From Luteimonas aestuarii (lineage in GTDB: Bacteria; Pseudomonadota; Gammaproteobacteria; Xanthomonadales; Xanthomonadaceae), in NCBI RefSeq assembly GCF_004357985.1, contig NZ_SMTF01000011.1, positions 1-64,000 on the forward strand: 64,000 bases of DNA, given 5' to 3'. The notes under the pieces are model-generated. The model had not been told where the DNA came from. It made no database searches and saw only the letters and a program-made list of their open reading frames with translations. Shown piece after piece: positions 1-11,775 of the stretch; position 1 is the first letter of the stretch, and each line of letters begins with the position of its first letter. The translations under genes and the position numbers were made by a program.

Positions 1-255
1 GAGGTGCTGGAGAAGCGCGCACTGATGCTGCCGCAGGAGCTCAAGGCGATGGGGCCGGAGAAGCAGGTGATCCTGTACGAGGGACTGGCCCATCCGGTGC
101 TGTGCCGCAAGATCCGGTACTACAAGGATGGCTACTTCACCAGGCGGCTCATGCCGAAGGTGGGGATCGAACCACTGGAGCTGGAAGGCGCAGGCAAGGT
201 TGAACTACGCATATCTTCGAATGAAGGCGTAGCGCGGGCCTTGCGGGCTACCTGA
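1..255 (+). CDS. virD4: VirD4 type IV secretion coupling protein, C-terminal fragment (5' end outside window)
   Basis: The reading frame is open from base 1, so only the last 84 residues of a longer protein are present. The tail contains LMLPQELKAMG, ILYEGLAHPV and KIRYYKDGYFTRRLMPKV, which match the C-terminal end of the VirD4 coupling ATPase of the Xanthomonas antibacterial T4SS. This inner-membrane ATPase recruits effectors carrying a XVIPCD signal. Its Walker motifs lie upstream of the window. The next two genes look like an immunity lipoprotein and a T4SS effector, which supports the call. The remaining uncertainty is which T4SS subtype this is, because no virB gene is visible. Confidence 0.85.
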   Translation, partial: EVLEKRALMLPQELKAMGPEKQVILYEGLAHPVLCRKIRYYKDGYFTRRLMPKVGIEPLELEGAGKVELRISSNEGVARALRAT

Positions 256-260
256 CACCC

Positions 261-502
261 ATGCTGCGCACGGAGTGTGGCGAATGAACGAAGATCACAA
301 CGACAACAGCAACTGGCGGAGACAAGCGCAGGATCGCCTTCATGATCTCCAACTGTTGCGCGACATGCGGGCCATCAACGAACGAACACAGCGGGAACTT
401 GGCCCGCTTCCGCTGGATGGACTGCCGGGCGAGCCGAGGCGTAAGCCGAACATCCAACAAGACAGGCCGCCGCATGAGCCGGAAAGCGTGGAGGACGAAA
501 AA
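261..502 (+). other. Open segment between virD4 and the immunity lipoprotein, possible N-terminal extension
   Basis: The lipoprotein frame is open here from GTG 275 or ATG 284. ATG 284 has a GGAG 9 bases upstream and would add 73 charged residues before the lipoprotein signal peptide, which would disable normal lipoprotein export. A mini-ORF of 8 codons (261-287) overlaps ATG 284 as ATGA. Possible readings are a small cytosolic protein that runs on into the lipoprotein, a remnant of an earlier gene, or simply spacer. Confidence 0.3.
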
Positions 503-1327
503 ATGAAAATTTCCCATGCCGCTGCAGCGGCAGCCGTGATTAGTGTTGCCGGCACATTGTCCGGGTGTGATCTTGCAAGCGATCGAACACATGATGCAAG
601 GGGTGCCGAAGTCATTGCTGATCAATCAGCATCCGCCGCCACTGCCAAGGAGGCTGATCTACCCTCATTTGACGAGATCGTTCGACAGGTTATGGAACGC
701 CAGTATGGCAGTAGTTTTAAGCCTGAATTGCAATGCTGGAAACACACGATCGCAGCAGACTCCGATATCACTAACTACTGCATGAAACCGAGTGAGCCTC
801 ACGTAGTCGATGTGGATGGCAATCGAAGATTGTATTTTATGGCGTACAGTGAGGCCAACATTCCTGGCAACGATGAATACTGGTATAGCCACAGTTCCGC
901 AGGGTTGATGGGGGCGTTCGAGGTAAAGATCGAGTCGGATGGCCAATGGTCGCTTGAATCTGCTAGTAACGAGATGGAGTTCGGCAGCATTGGCGATTGC
1001 GGGTGCAAGAACGCCCAGTTCGTCAGACTTGGAGAAAACCACTATGGATGGATGTTTGCCAGTGGTGGAACATGGCAGGGGAGCACCTCAGTTGTTCACA
1101 ACATAGTTGCTCCACGCAACGGTCGGTTCGAAGACGTAAGCCGAATTCCGATGGTAGAGGAAGACGACCAGACCACCCGTTACGACATCCAGTTGGATGA
1201 GTCAAACCCAGAAACACTGATGTTTCCTGTGATTGTCGTCAAATCGAAGAATGGTCATACGGAGAGGCTTCTCATCCAGTTCGATCTCGCTGAAGGAACT
1301 TACTCGCTGAATGACACCAAACAATGA
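503..1327 (+). CDS. Putative X-Tfi immunity lipoprotein (274 aa)
   Basis: The chosen ATG has a strong GGAGGA Shine-Dalgarno 7 bases upstream and begins a lipoprotein signal peptide (lipobox LSGC, Cys22). The frame is open further upstream to 275/284, so an N-terminally extended form cannot be excluded. The mature part is hydrophilic, with VRLG followed by YGWMF and a GTWQG segment. It recalls the periplasmic immunity lipoproteins that neutralise peptidoglycan-degrading effectors of the Xanthomonas T4SS, such as XAC2610, although VRLG is only a partial match to the VRLxR inhibitor loop of that family. The stop overlaps the effector start by 4 bases (ATGA), so translation is probably coupled. 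Base composition is visibly poorer in GC than the chromosomal genes that follow. The role is inferred from order, export signal and overlap; no immunity activity can be read directly. Confidence 0.6.
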   Translation: MKISHAAAAAAVISVAGTLSGCDLASDRTHDARGAEVIADQSASAATAKEADLPSFDEIVRQVMERQYGSSFKPELQCWKHTIAADSDITNYCMKPSEPHVVDVDGNRRLYFMAYSEANIPGNDEYWYSHSSAGLMGAFEVKIESDGQWSLESASNEMEFGSIGDCGCKNAQFVRLGENHYGWMFASGGTWQGSTSVVHNIVAPRNGRFEDVSRIPMVEEDDQTTRYDIQLDESNPETLMFPVIVVKSKNGHTERLLIQFDLAEGTYSLNDTKQ

Positions 1328-3165
1328 GCAGCAGGGATGCCAGATGGACCGAGAATAGGCAGATTCTAGTCGACGCTGCTGTGAGGGCAGATGTAGACCC
1401 TGGCGTGATAGCGAAAATTGCCGGCTTTGATTCGAGTTTCAACCCCGACGCCAAGCCTGTTAGCGCAAGAAATCCGTCGTTGAACAGGATTCGTCAGCTT
1501 GATGGAACCATGGCGATATCGTCGGCGCACGGGTTTGGTCAGTTCATAGATGGAACATGGCATGAAGTTGTCCGGAGGCATGGTGAAAAGTATGGGGTCG
1601 AGAATGCTTCTCAGATGACAAGAGAGCAGACGAATGCACCAGAAATACGATCCAATCGCACGCTTCAAGCTGGCATGCTTGCCGAGTTCACTAAAGAGAA
1701 TATCGAGAAGGGGAAGAGACTAGGCGGGCCAGACGTCGATGCAAATGTGTACGCCTTCCATAACCTCGGGGATAGGGATGCCACAACGTTTCTCAATGCG
1801 CTGAAGAGCAATCCCAGCCAGAGGGTTGACTCGGTCTTGTCTCGTAAGGTGATAGCGGGAAACCCTAGTTTGTATGGCGATGGCAGCCAATCAGTCGCAC
1901 AGTCATACGATGTCATGGGTAGACACATGCAGAGATATGAAAGGTATGCCCTAGAAACTGTTGACGTGGCGCGGGACAACACCATCGGGCGCATCCAACA
2001 GAACCTCAACTCCCTCGGCATCACCGACGCCCGTGGCGAGCCGCTCGTGGTCGACGGTTTGCGTGGCGACCCCGGCAGCCGCACCAACGAAGCCATTGCC
2101 GCGTTCCAGCGGCAAACCAGTCTTCCCGGCGACCTTCCCGGCCAACAAACTCCGGCCGGGGTACTGGCCGCAACCGAAATCGCGCTTGACGCCCGCGATC
2201 CGATACGCCGCATCCAACGCATGATCGAGGATATCGATCAGCGCTTCGGCAATGGGGCTCCCAACCGTGCGCAACCCGCTGCCGCGCAATCGGGCAACGC
2301 ACTGCCGGACCTCCTGGTGCGGGCACGTGGCATGGAAGCAGCGACGGCGGCGGCACCCGCGACCCCGATGCCGCCACAGGCGACGCGCACGCCTTCGGCC
2401 CAGCAACACGAGCCCGCTGCTCCCAGCAGCGCCGCAGCGGCAAAGACGCTACCACTTCTACCCACTGCCGACCTGCAGCCGGGTGATCGCGGCCGGAATG
2501 TCGCAACCCTGCAGGAGCAACTGCGCGCCCTGGGTGCCACCGACCGCGACGGCCAGCCTCTCAAGGTGGATAGCCATTATGGCCAGCGTACGAAAGACGC
2601 CGTCGAACAGTTCCAGCTGTGGAGCGGGCGCGAGATCAACGGCATCGCCGACAAGGACACGTTGCAGGCGCTGGCCGCGCAGAGCCGCTTTGCCGCGTTG
2701 CAGCGCGAGCAAGGCAATGCTCCGGGCCTGCATCTGGCCGACAACCTGCAGCCGGCCATGACAAATCCAGCTGCAGCCGGCCATGACAAATCCAGCCGAT
2801 GCCGCCAGTCCACGCGCAGCGCAAACACCGGATACAGCACGACAACGAACGCTACCTGCATCCGCAAGCCTGCACGTGAACGGCATCAAGCCGGGGTATC
2901 TCAAGGCCATCGACATCGACGCCGAGCGTGCGATCTTCATCGGACGCCCCGGGGACAGCGCGACGGTCGCGCTGGGCACGGATCGGCCGCCACCGATCGC
3001 GCAAAGCCTGCAGCGGGTCGAGAGCCACGATCAGGGGCCGCAGGAGCAGGCGGCGCAACGAGCGCAGTACGAACGCCAGCTATAGAACACGCCTGTGATG
3101 CAGCGCTGACCGCTTACGTCCGGGCATGCACTTCCGCCGGTACCCCGCCCCAACTTCGCGTTTGA
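1324..3165 (+). CDS. T4SS antibacterial effector (X-Tfe), lysozyme-like + two PG-binding domains, C-terminus frameshifted
   Basis: As it stands the frame encodes 613 aa. Residues 1-215 resemble a lysozyme/lytic transglycosylase fold (GFDSSFNPDAKP, then SSAHGFGQF and YAFHNLGD). PG_binding_1-type repeats lie at about 218-290 and 385-455, joined by an Ala/Pro-rich linker. After residue 486 the product becomes Arg/Ser-rich nonsense, because a 25-bp tandem duplication (2746-2795) shifts the frame. Removing one copy gives a 578-aa protein ending at 3085, with a Gln-rich tail containing PPIAQSLQRV, like the end of the XVIPCD secretion signal. The start overlaps the immunity gene by 4 bases. The N-terminal third is near 50% GC in sampled lines and the rest near 70%, with the change at about 1980. 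The domain calls are moderately sure; secretion of the present allele is doubtful. Confidence 0.65.
   Translation: MSSRDARWTENRQILVDAAVRADVDPGVIAKIAGFDSSFNPDAKPVSARNPSLNRIRQLDGTMAISSAHGFGQFIDGTWHEVVRRHGEKYGVENASQMTREQTNAPEIRSNRTLQAGMLAEFTKENIEKGKRLGGPDVDANVYAFHNLGDRDATTFLNALKSNPSQRVDSVLSRKVIAGNPSLYGDGSQSVAQSYDVMGRHMQRYERYALETVDVARDNTIGRIQQNLNSLGITDARGEPLVVDGLRGDPGSRTNEAIAAFQRQTSLPGDLPGQQTPAGVLAATEIALDARDPIRRIQRMIEDIDQRFGNGAPNRAQPAAAQSGNALPDLLVRARGMEAATAAAPATPMPPQATRTPSAQQHEPAAPSSAAAAKTLPLLPTADLQPGDRGRNVATLQEQLRALGATDRDGQPLKVDSHYGQRTKDAVEQFQLWSGREINGIADKDTLQALAAQSRFAALQREQGNAPGLHLADNLQPAMTNPAAAGHDKSSRCRQSTRSANTGYSTTTNATCIRKPARERHQAGVSQGHRHRRRACDLHRTPRGQRDGRAGHGSAATDRAKPAAGREPRSGAAGAGGATSAVRTPAIEHACDAALTAYVRACTSAGTPPQLRV
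2746..2795 (+). repeat. Perfect 25-bp tandem duplication causing a +1 frameshift
   Basis: Two identical copies, 2746-2770 and 2771-2795, each begin CTGCAGCCGGCC and end AAATCCAG. Because 25 is not a multiple of three, the second copy shifts the effector out of its XVIPCD-like frame. It looks like replication slippage, and loss of one copy would restore the gene exactly. Confidence 0.95.
2783..3085 (+). pseudogene. Displaced C-terminal XVIPCD-like segment of the effector
   Basis: This is the real continuation of the effector, now in the +1 frame. It encodes IDIDAERAIFIGRPGD, PPIAQSLQRV and ends in a Gln-rich tail (EQAAQRAQYERQL), features expected of the Xanthomonas VirD4-interacting conserved domain. 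It is shorter than the usual roughly 120-aa domain, so the N-terminal half of the signal may already be degenerate. The ATG at 2783 is created by the second repeat copy and has no good ribosome binding site, so independent translation is unlikely. Confidence 0.55.
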
Positions 3166-3300
3166 ATCCTTCTCGACAGGGGTTGTGCGCTGCGTCATCC
3201 GAAAAGCCAGGGCAGACCGTGCTCCCCAGGCGGCCGACGGTATGCCATAGTCCGCCGGTCGTATCGGTGGTCTTGGCATTCATTTCCGGGGAGGAATTTC

Positions 3301-5355
<2,055 letters not shown>

Positions 5356-5382
5356 ACGGCACCTCGGCATGCCGTTCCCAGG

Positions 5383-5410
5383 AAGGCCGCCCCCGGGCGG
5401 CCTTTCGTTT
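5383..5410 (+). terminator. Rho-independent terminator of hppA
   Basis: A GC-rich stem, AAGGCCGCCC pairing with GGGCGGCCTT, is followed by TCGTTTT. It lies 28 bases after the hppA stop. Confidence 0.85.
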
Positions 5411-5531
5411 TCGCCCTCCCGCACCGCCGCGGGACGCCCGGGCAATGCTGCTGCGACGCAGCATCGAACCGGCTAGAATGCGCGATTCCCTTTCCACCGG
5501 CGGCACGACCGCCTCGCACGGAACCGCATCC

Positions 5532-6080
5532 ATGGGCCTGGACCACGTCAGCACCGGCAAGAACCCCCCGGACGAGATCAACGTCATCATCGAAATCCCG
5601 AAGGATGCCGAGCCGGTCAAGTACGAGGTGGACAAGGATAGCGGCGCGATCTTCGTCGACCGCGTGCTGTCCACGCCGATGCGCTACCCGTGCAACTACG
5701 GCTATGTGCCCCACACCTTGTGCGGCGACGGCGACCCGGCCGACGTGCTGGTGGTGCTGCCGCTGCCGCTGGTGCCCGGCTCGGTGATCCGCTGCCGCCC
5801 GGTCGGCGTGCTGAAGATGACCGACGAGGCCGGCAGCGACGAGAAGATCCTCGCCGTGCCGGTCACCAAGGTGTTCCAGGGCTATGCGCACGTCGAGAAC
5901 GTGGACCAGGTCAGCCAGCACTGGCTCGACCGCATCGGCCACTTCTTCGAGCACTACAAGGACCTCGAGAAGGGCAAGTGGGTGAAGCTGGAAGGCTGGG
6001 GCGGCGCCGAGGAAGCGAAGAAGATCCTCGTCTACGCCATGGAGCGCCACGTCGCCCAGGAAAAGAAGCCGAAGTTCTGA
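5532..6080 (+). CDS. ppa: Inorganic pyrophosphatase, soluble family I
   Basis: A 182-aa cytosolic enzyme hydrolysing pyrophosphate to two phosphates with Mg2+. The active-site signature is present (YEVDKDSGAIFVDRVL, then CNYGYVP, and GDGDPADVLV with its metal-binding aspartates), as is the KDLEKGKWVK tail helix. The length fits the family I prokaryotic enzyme. The start is at MGLDHVSTGKNPPDE, as in relatives; a long upstream open frame is only a shadow of hppA. A TAGAAT -10-like box lies at 5474-5479. Having hppA and ppa side by side gives the cell an energy-conserving and a dissipating route for the same substrate. Confidence 0.97.
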   Translation: MGLDHVSTGKNPPDEINVIIEIPKDAEPVKYEVDKDSGAIFVDRVLSTPMRYPCNYGYVPHTLCGDGDPADVLVVLPLPLVPGSVIRCRPVGVLKMTDEAGSDEKILAVPVTKVFQGYAHVENVDQVSQHWLDRIGHFFEHYKDLEKGKWVKLEGWGGAEEAKKILVYAMERHVAQEKKPKF

Positions 6081-6104
6081 GCGCGGCCTACGCCGCAGCC
6101 CAAG

Positions 6105-6133
6105 AAAAAGGCAGGCCATCGGCCTGCCTTTTT
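6105..6133. terminator. Bidirectional terminator between ppa and the DUF4136 gene
   Basis: A 13-bp perfect stem (AAAAAGGCAGGCC with GGCCTGCCTTTTT) has a 3-base loop. It carries an A-run on one side and a T-run on the other, so it can end transcription from both convergent genes. Confidence 0.92.
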
Positions 6134-6156
6134 CATTCCCGCCGACGCGCCCTTGC

Positions 6157-6753
6157 TCAGCGCGCGGGCGGCACCATGCCGGCGCGGTAAGGGTACTGCG
6201 CGAAGATGTCGGCCATGGTCGAATCGATGCGTGCATCGCGCGCAGCCACATCACGCGTGTTGGTCACCCGACCTACGGCAATGCCTTCCCATACCAGCCG
6301 GTTGCGCGCCGCGTCCACCAGGTCGACGTTCATCGTGCCCTCGGTGTAGCGATACACGTCGGTGCGATCACGCCAGTACGGCACCGCGAAGTAGCGGTTG
6401 GCGCGATAGCTGTAGTAGTAGGCGTAGTCCACCGTCGGCATGCTGCTGACTTCGGTGCGGCGCTGGGTGTAGGCGTTGATGTTCACCCAGAGATCCGGGC
6501 TGGACTCGCTGTAGACATAGCCGCGCGACTCCATCTGCGTGCGGGCAGCGGCCTTCATGCGTTCGCTCATGGCGCTGGTGTAGCCATCGCGTTCGATGGC
6601 CAACGGCGAATAGAAGGCGAAGGTGCGGTACCGCGCGAAATCGGCTTCGGGGTCGGCCTCGGTGGTGATGCGCGGACCGGTGGCGCAGCCGGCAAGCAGC
6701 ACGGCGGCGCACGCAGCGGCGAACCAGGCGACGATGCGGGACGGGGTATACAT
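6157..6753 (-). CDS. DUF4136 family outer-membrane lipoprotein
   Basis: The 198-aa product starts at an ATG preceded by AGGGAGA. It has a lipoprotein signal peptide with lipobox LAGC (Cys23). The mature part starts with DPEADFARYRTFAFY and includes the Tyr-rich stretch YAYYYSYRANRYF, followed by GTMNVDLVDAARNRLVWEG. That pattern (a core typically involved in a beta-sandwich and a phrase about devices converting parameters) is typical of DUF4136 lipoproteins. Their function is unknown. It is convergent with ppa and shares its terminator. No further role can be inferred from the neighbours. Confidence 0.85.
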   Translation of the reverse strand: MYTPSRIVAWFAAACAAVLLAGCATGPRITTEADPEADFARYRTFAFYSPLAIERDGYTSAMSERMKAAARTQMESRGYVYSESSPDLWVNINAYTQRRTEVSSMPTVDYAYYYSYRANRYFAVPYWRDRTDVYRYTEGTMNVDLVDAARNRLVWEGIAVGRVTNTRDVAARDARIDSTMADIFAQYPYRAGMVPPAR

Positions 6754-6878
6754 GTTCGGGTCTCCCTGTGGATTCCGGATCGTCGCGCGCGGCGCTGATC
6801 CCTCGACTGAACATACGCCGCAAGGCGTCAAACGGACGCAACGGCGGGATGAACGGTTCAGGCAGGGCGCCGATCCGT

Positions 6879-8996
<2,118 letters not shown>

Positions 8997-8999
8997 CGA

Positions 9000-9005
9000 A
9001 TTAGA
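9000..9005 (-). promoter_or_regulatory. Candidate thiC promoter -10 box
   Basis: TCTAAT on the minus strand lies just upstream of the riboswitch, giving a predicted start within the first bases of the aptamer. No convincing -35 box is visible. Confidence 0.4.
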
Positions 9006-9060
9006 CCACACGGTCGGCGTGCAGGCTGCCGTCGGTGATGGACAGTCACCATTGCAACGG

Positions 9061-9090
9061 TTGACGCGCCGCATCATCGTCCGGTATTGC
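9061..9090 (+). promoter_or_regulatory. Candidate thr operon promoter
   Basis: A TTGACG -35 box (9061-9066) and TATTGC -10 box (9085-9090) are separated by 18 bases. The predicted transcription start is only a few bases before the leader-peptide ATG at 9100. Confidence 0.5.
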
Positions 9091-9099
9091 TGTCGCCCC

Positions 9100-9189
9100 A
9101 TGCACGCCACCATCACCCCCCTCGCGATCGCGATTACCACTGGTACCGGTACCACCGGCCCCGGGGTGCGGACGCGCGTGCACGACTGA
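9100..9189 (+). CDS. thrL: Threonine operon leader peptide
   Basis: A 29-aa ORF immediately upstream of thrA contains 8 threonine and 3 isoleucine codons, including the run AIAITTGTGTT. This is the hallmark of a thr attenuator leader sensing charged tRNA-Thr and tRNA-Ile. No Shine-Dalgarno is visible before its ATG, and the predicted promoter would start transcription at about 9097, so it may be translated as a nearly leaderless mRNA. The TGA at 9187-9189 positions a terminating ribosome next to the second of several competing RNA segments. Confidence 0.85.
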   Translation: MHATITPLAIAITTGTGTTGPGVRTRVHD

Positions 9190-9278
9190 TCCATGACCAC
9201 GCCGCTCCGCACCCGACCCGGGTGGGAGCGCTGGCTTCCCCTCGGACCGGACGCGGAGCCCAACCGGAGCTCCCACCC
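9164..9278 (+). promoter_or_regulatory. Alternative-fold leader controlling thrA (probably translational attenuation)
   Basis: Four segments can pair in mutually exclusive ways. Segment 1 (9164-9172, GGGTGCGGA) is fully complementary to segment 2 (9206-9214, TCCGCACCC). Segment 2, extended to 9204, pairs with segment 3 (9220-9229, GGGTGGGAGC) with one bulged G. Segment 3 is perfectly complementary over 10 bp to segment 4 (9269-9278, GCTCCCACCC). Segment 4 ends one base before the thrA ATG and overlaps the last base of the GGAG ribosome binding site. No U-tract follows, so the 3:4 helix should block translation rather than end transcription. Confidence 0.6.
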
Positions 9279-9279
9279 C

Positions 9280-11775
9280 ATGCCGTCCGCGCCACCCGCT
9301 TCCGAACACCTTGTCCGCCACGTCCACAAATTCGGCGGCAGCAGCCTCGCCGACGCCACTCGGATCCTGTCGCTGCCGCCACTGGTGGCCGATGGCGCCG
9401 CGTCCACGTTGGTCGTGGTGTCGGCGATGCACGGCACCACCAACGCGCTGGTGGCGATGGCCGACGAGGCCGTTGCCAAGGGCGACTGGCGCGCGGCGTG
9501 GCAGGCGCTGCGCGCTCGGCATCTCGACGCGGCCGCCGCCATCGCTGCCGACAACGCCGCTCTGCACGATGCGCTGGTCGCGGATTTCGATGCGCTGCGC
9601 GAGGACCTGGAAGCACTGACGGCCGGCGATGCCGGTGACGCGCGCATCGCGCGCGTGCACGGGCTGGGCGAAATCGCCTCGTCGCGGCTGGTGCAGGCCG
9701 CACTGGGCGATGGCTGGGCACGCCTCGACGCACGCGACGTGCTGGTGGTGCATCCGGGCGAGATGGGCGTGGGCGTGGAATGGGAGGCATCGCGCACGAA
9801 GCTGGCGGCCTGGCGCGCCACGCACCCCCCGCAGCGCATCGTGGCCACCGGCTTCATCGCGCGCGGGCGTGACGGCAACGACACCACGCTGGGCCGCAAC
9901 GGCAGCGACTACTCCGCGGCCATCCTCGCCCATCTGTTCGATGCCGATGAGCTGACCATCTGGACCGACGTGGATGGCGTGCTGTCCGCCGATCCGCGGC
10001 TGGTGCCCGACGCCACCGTGCTGCCCACGATGTCCTACGCCGAGGCCTGGGAGCTGGCCTACTTCGGCGCCAAGGTGCTGCACCCGCAGACGATGGCACC
10101 GGTGCAGGCGCGCGGCATCCCGCTGCGCATCCGCAACACGCTCGATCCGTCGGTGCCGGGCACCTGGATCCTGCCGGAGAACCCCGAGGGCGATGCGGAA
10201 CTGTCGCCGGTCAAGGGGCTGACCATCGTCCGCGACATGGCGGTGCTGGAACTGGTGGGCAACGGCATGGTCGGCGTGCCTGGCACGGCGGAGAAACTGT
10301 TCGCGGCGCTGCATGGTGCCGGCGTGTCGGTAACGATGATCTCGCAGGGCTCGTCCGAGCATTCGATCTGCTGCGTGGTCCGCGCCAGCCAGGTCGAACC
10401 GGCGCGCGCGGCGGTCGAGCAGGCCTTCGCCGACGCGTTCGCCGATGGCCGCACGCAGGCGGTCGAGGTGACGCCGGACATCGCCGTGCTGGCGGCGGTG
10501 GGCGACGGCATGGTCGGCTTCCCCGGCGTGGCCGCGCGCCTGTTCGGTGCGCTGGCACAGGCACGGGTGAACATCCGCGCGATCGCGCAGGGCGCCAGCG
10601 AACGCAACATCTCCGTCGCCATTGCCGAGACCGATGCCACGCGGGCGCTGCGCGCCGCGCATTCGGCGTTCTGGCTGTCGCCGCAGACGGTGTCGGTGGG
10701 CATGATCGGCCCCGGAAACGTCGGCCGTACCCTGCTGGCGCAACTGGCCGCGGTACTGCCGGGACTGCGGTCGCGCTCGCAGGTCGACCTGCGCCTGCGC
10801 GCCATCGCCAACAGCAAACGCATGGCGCTGGACCATTTCGCGATCGAACCGGGCGATGCCATCGCGCGATTGCACCCGGAAGGCGGGGAACCCCTCGACC
10901 TCGACGCCTTCGCCGCGCACGTCCGCGCCGGGCACATCCCGCATGCACTGATCATCGACTGCAGCGCCAGTGACGCGACCGCGCAGAAGTACCCCGGATG
11001 GATCGCGGCCGGCATCCACGTGGTCACGCCCAACAAGCATGCCGGCAGCGGCGCGTGGACGCGCTACAGCGCGCTGCGCGAGGCCCAGCGCCACAGCGGC
11101 GCGAAGTTCGGCTACGAGGCCACTGTCGGCGCAGGCCTGCCGGTGATCCTGACCCTGCGCAACCTGATCGACACCGGCGATACCCTGCACGCGGTGGACG
11201 GCATGCTCTCGGGCACGCTGGCCTGGTTGTTCAACAGTTACGATGGCAGCCGTCCGTTCTCCGAACTGGTGCGCGAAGCGCGAGGCCTGGGCTACACCGA
11301 GCCCGACCCGCGCGACGACCTGTCGGGGCTGGACGTGGCCCGCAAGCTGGTGATCCTGGCGCGCGAGGCCGGGTTGCAACTGTCGCTGGAGGACGTGGAC
11401 GTGGAAAGCCTGGTGCCGGAGGCGCTGCAGGACGTGGGCGTGGAGGAATTCCTCGCGCGCCTCGACGAACTCGACGCGCCGATGGATGCGCGCCTGCGCG
11501 AGGCGCAATCGAAGGGGCTTGGCCTGCGCCACCTGGCCCGGCTCACCCGCGACGGCAAGGCGACCGTCGGCGTGGTCGCGCTGCCGGCCGAGCACGCATG
11601 CCGGCACACCCGCCTGACCGACAACCTGGTGCAGTTCACCACCGATCGCTATGCCAGCAATCCGCTGGTCGTGCAGGGCCCGGGTGCCGGCCCGGACGTG
11701 ACGGCGGCCGGCGTGTTCGGCGACGTGCTCGCGATTGCCAATGCGCTGGGTTCGTCGGAGGGCCGCTACGCATGA
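9280..11775 (+). CDS. thrA: Bifunctional aspartokinase / homoserine dehydrogenase
   Basis: An 831-aa cytosolic enzyme catalysing the first and third steps from aspartate to threonine. The N-terminal aspartokinase (about 1-290) starts with [12 protein letters not shown] and includes [22 protein letters not shown] regulatory ACT pair (about 305-460) follows, with [13 protein letters not shown] and its duplicate [13 protein letters not shown]. The homoserine dehydrogenase (about 465-831) has the Rossmann motif [13 protein letters not shown] and VTPNKHA. ATG 9280 was chosen because the family starts shortly before HKFGGSS. An in-frame ATG at 9193, 4 bases after the thrL stop, would add 29 residues. 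It is followed by thrB with a 4-base overlap. Threonine feedback is expected. Confidence 0.96.
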   Translation: MPSAPPASEHLVRHVHKFGGSSLADATRILSLPPLVADGAASTLVVVSAMHGTTNALVAMADEAVAKGDWRAAWQALRARHLDAAAAIAADNAALHDALVADFDALREDLEALTAGDAGDARIARVHGLGEIASSRLVQAALGDGWARLDARDVLVVHPGEMGVGVEWEASRTKLAAWRATHPPQRIVATGFIARGRDGNDTTLGRNGSDYSAAILAHLFDADELTIWTDVDGVLSADPRLVPDATVLPTMSYAEAWELAYFGAKVLHPQTMAPVQARGIPLRIRNTLDPSVPGTWILPENPEGDAELSPVKGLTIVRDMAVLELVGNGMVGVPGTAEKLFAALHGAGVSVTMISQGSSEHSICCVVRASQVEPARAAVEQAFADAFADGRTQAVEVTPDIAVLAAVGDGMVGFPGVAARLFGALAQARVNIRAIAQGASERNISVAIAETDATRALRAAHSAFWLSPQTVSVGMIGPGNVGRTLLAQLAAVLPGLRSRSQVDLRLRAIANSKRMALDHFAIEPGDAIARLHPEGGEPLDLDAFAAHVRAGHIPHALIIDCSASDATAQKYPGWIAAGIHVVTPNKHAGSGAWTRYSALREAQRHSGAKFGYEATVGAGLPVILTLRNLIDTGDTLHAVDGMLSGTLAWLFNSYDGSRPFSELVREARGLGYTEPDPRDDLSGLDVARKLVILAREAGLQLSLEDVDVESLVPEALQDVGVEEFLARLDELDAPMDARLREAQSKGLGLRHLARLTRDGKATVGVVALPAEHACRHTRLTDNLVQFTTDRYASNPLVVQGPGAGPDVTAAGVFGDVLAIANALGSSEGRYA

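Noticed and set aside
9220-9278. Classical transcription terminator in the thr leader
   Set aside because: The stem is perfect, but the loop is long and no U-tract follows; masking of the thrA start fits better.
9193-9279. thrA start at ATG 9193
   Set aside because: It would add 29 residues unlike the family and lies inside the alternative RNA fold; 9280 fits the aspartokinase N-terminus. It remains possible as a reinitiation site.
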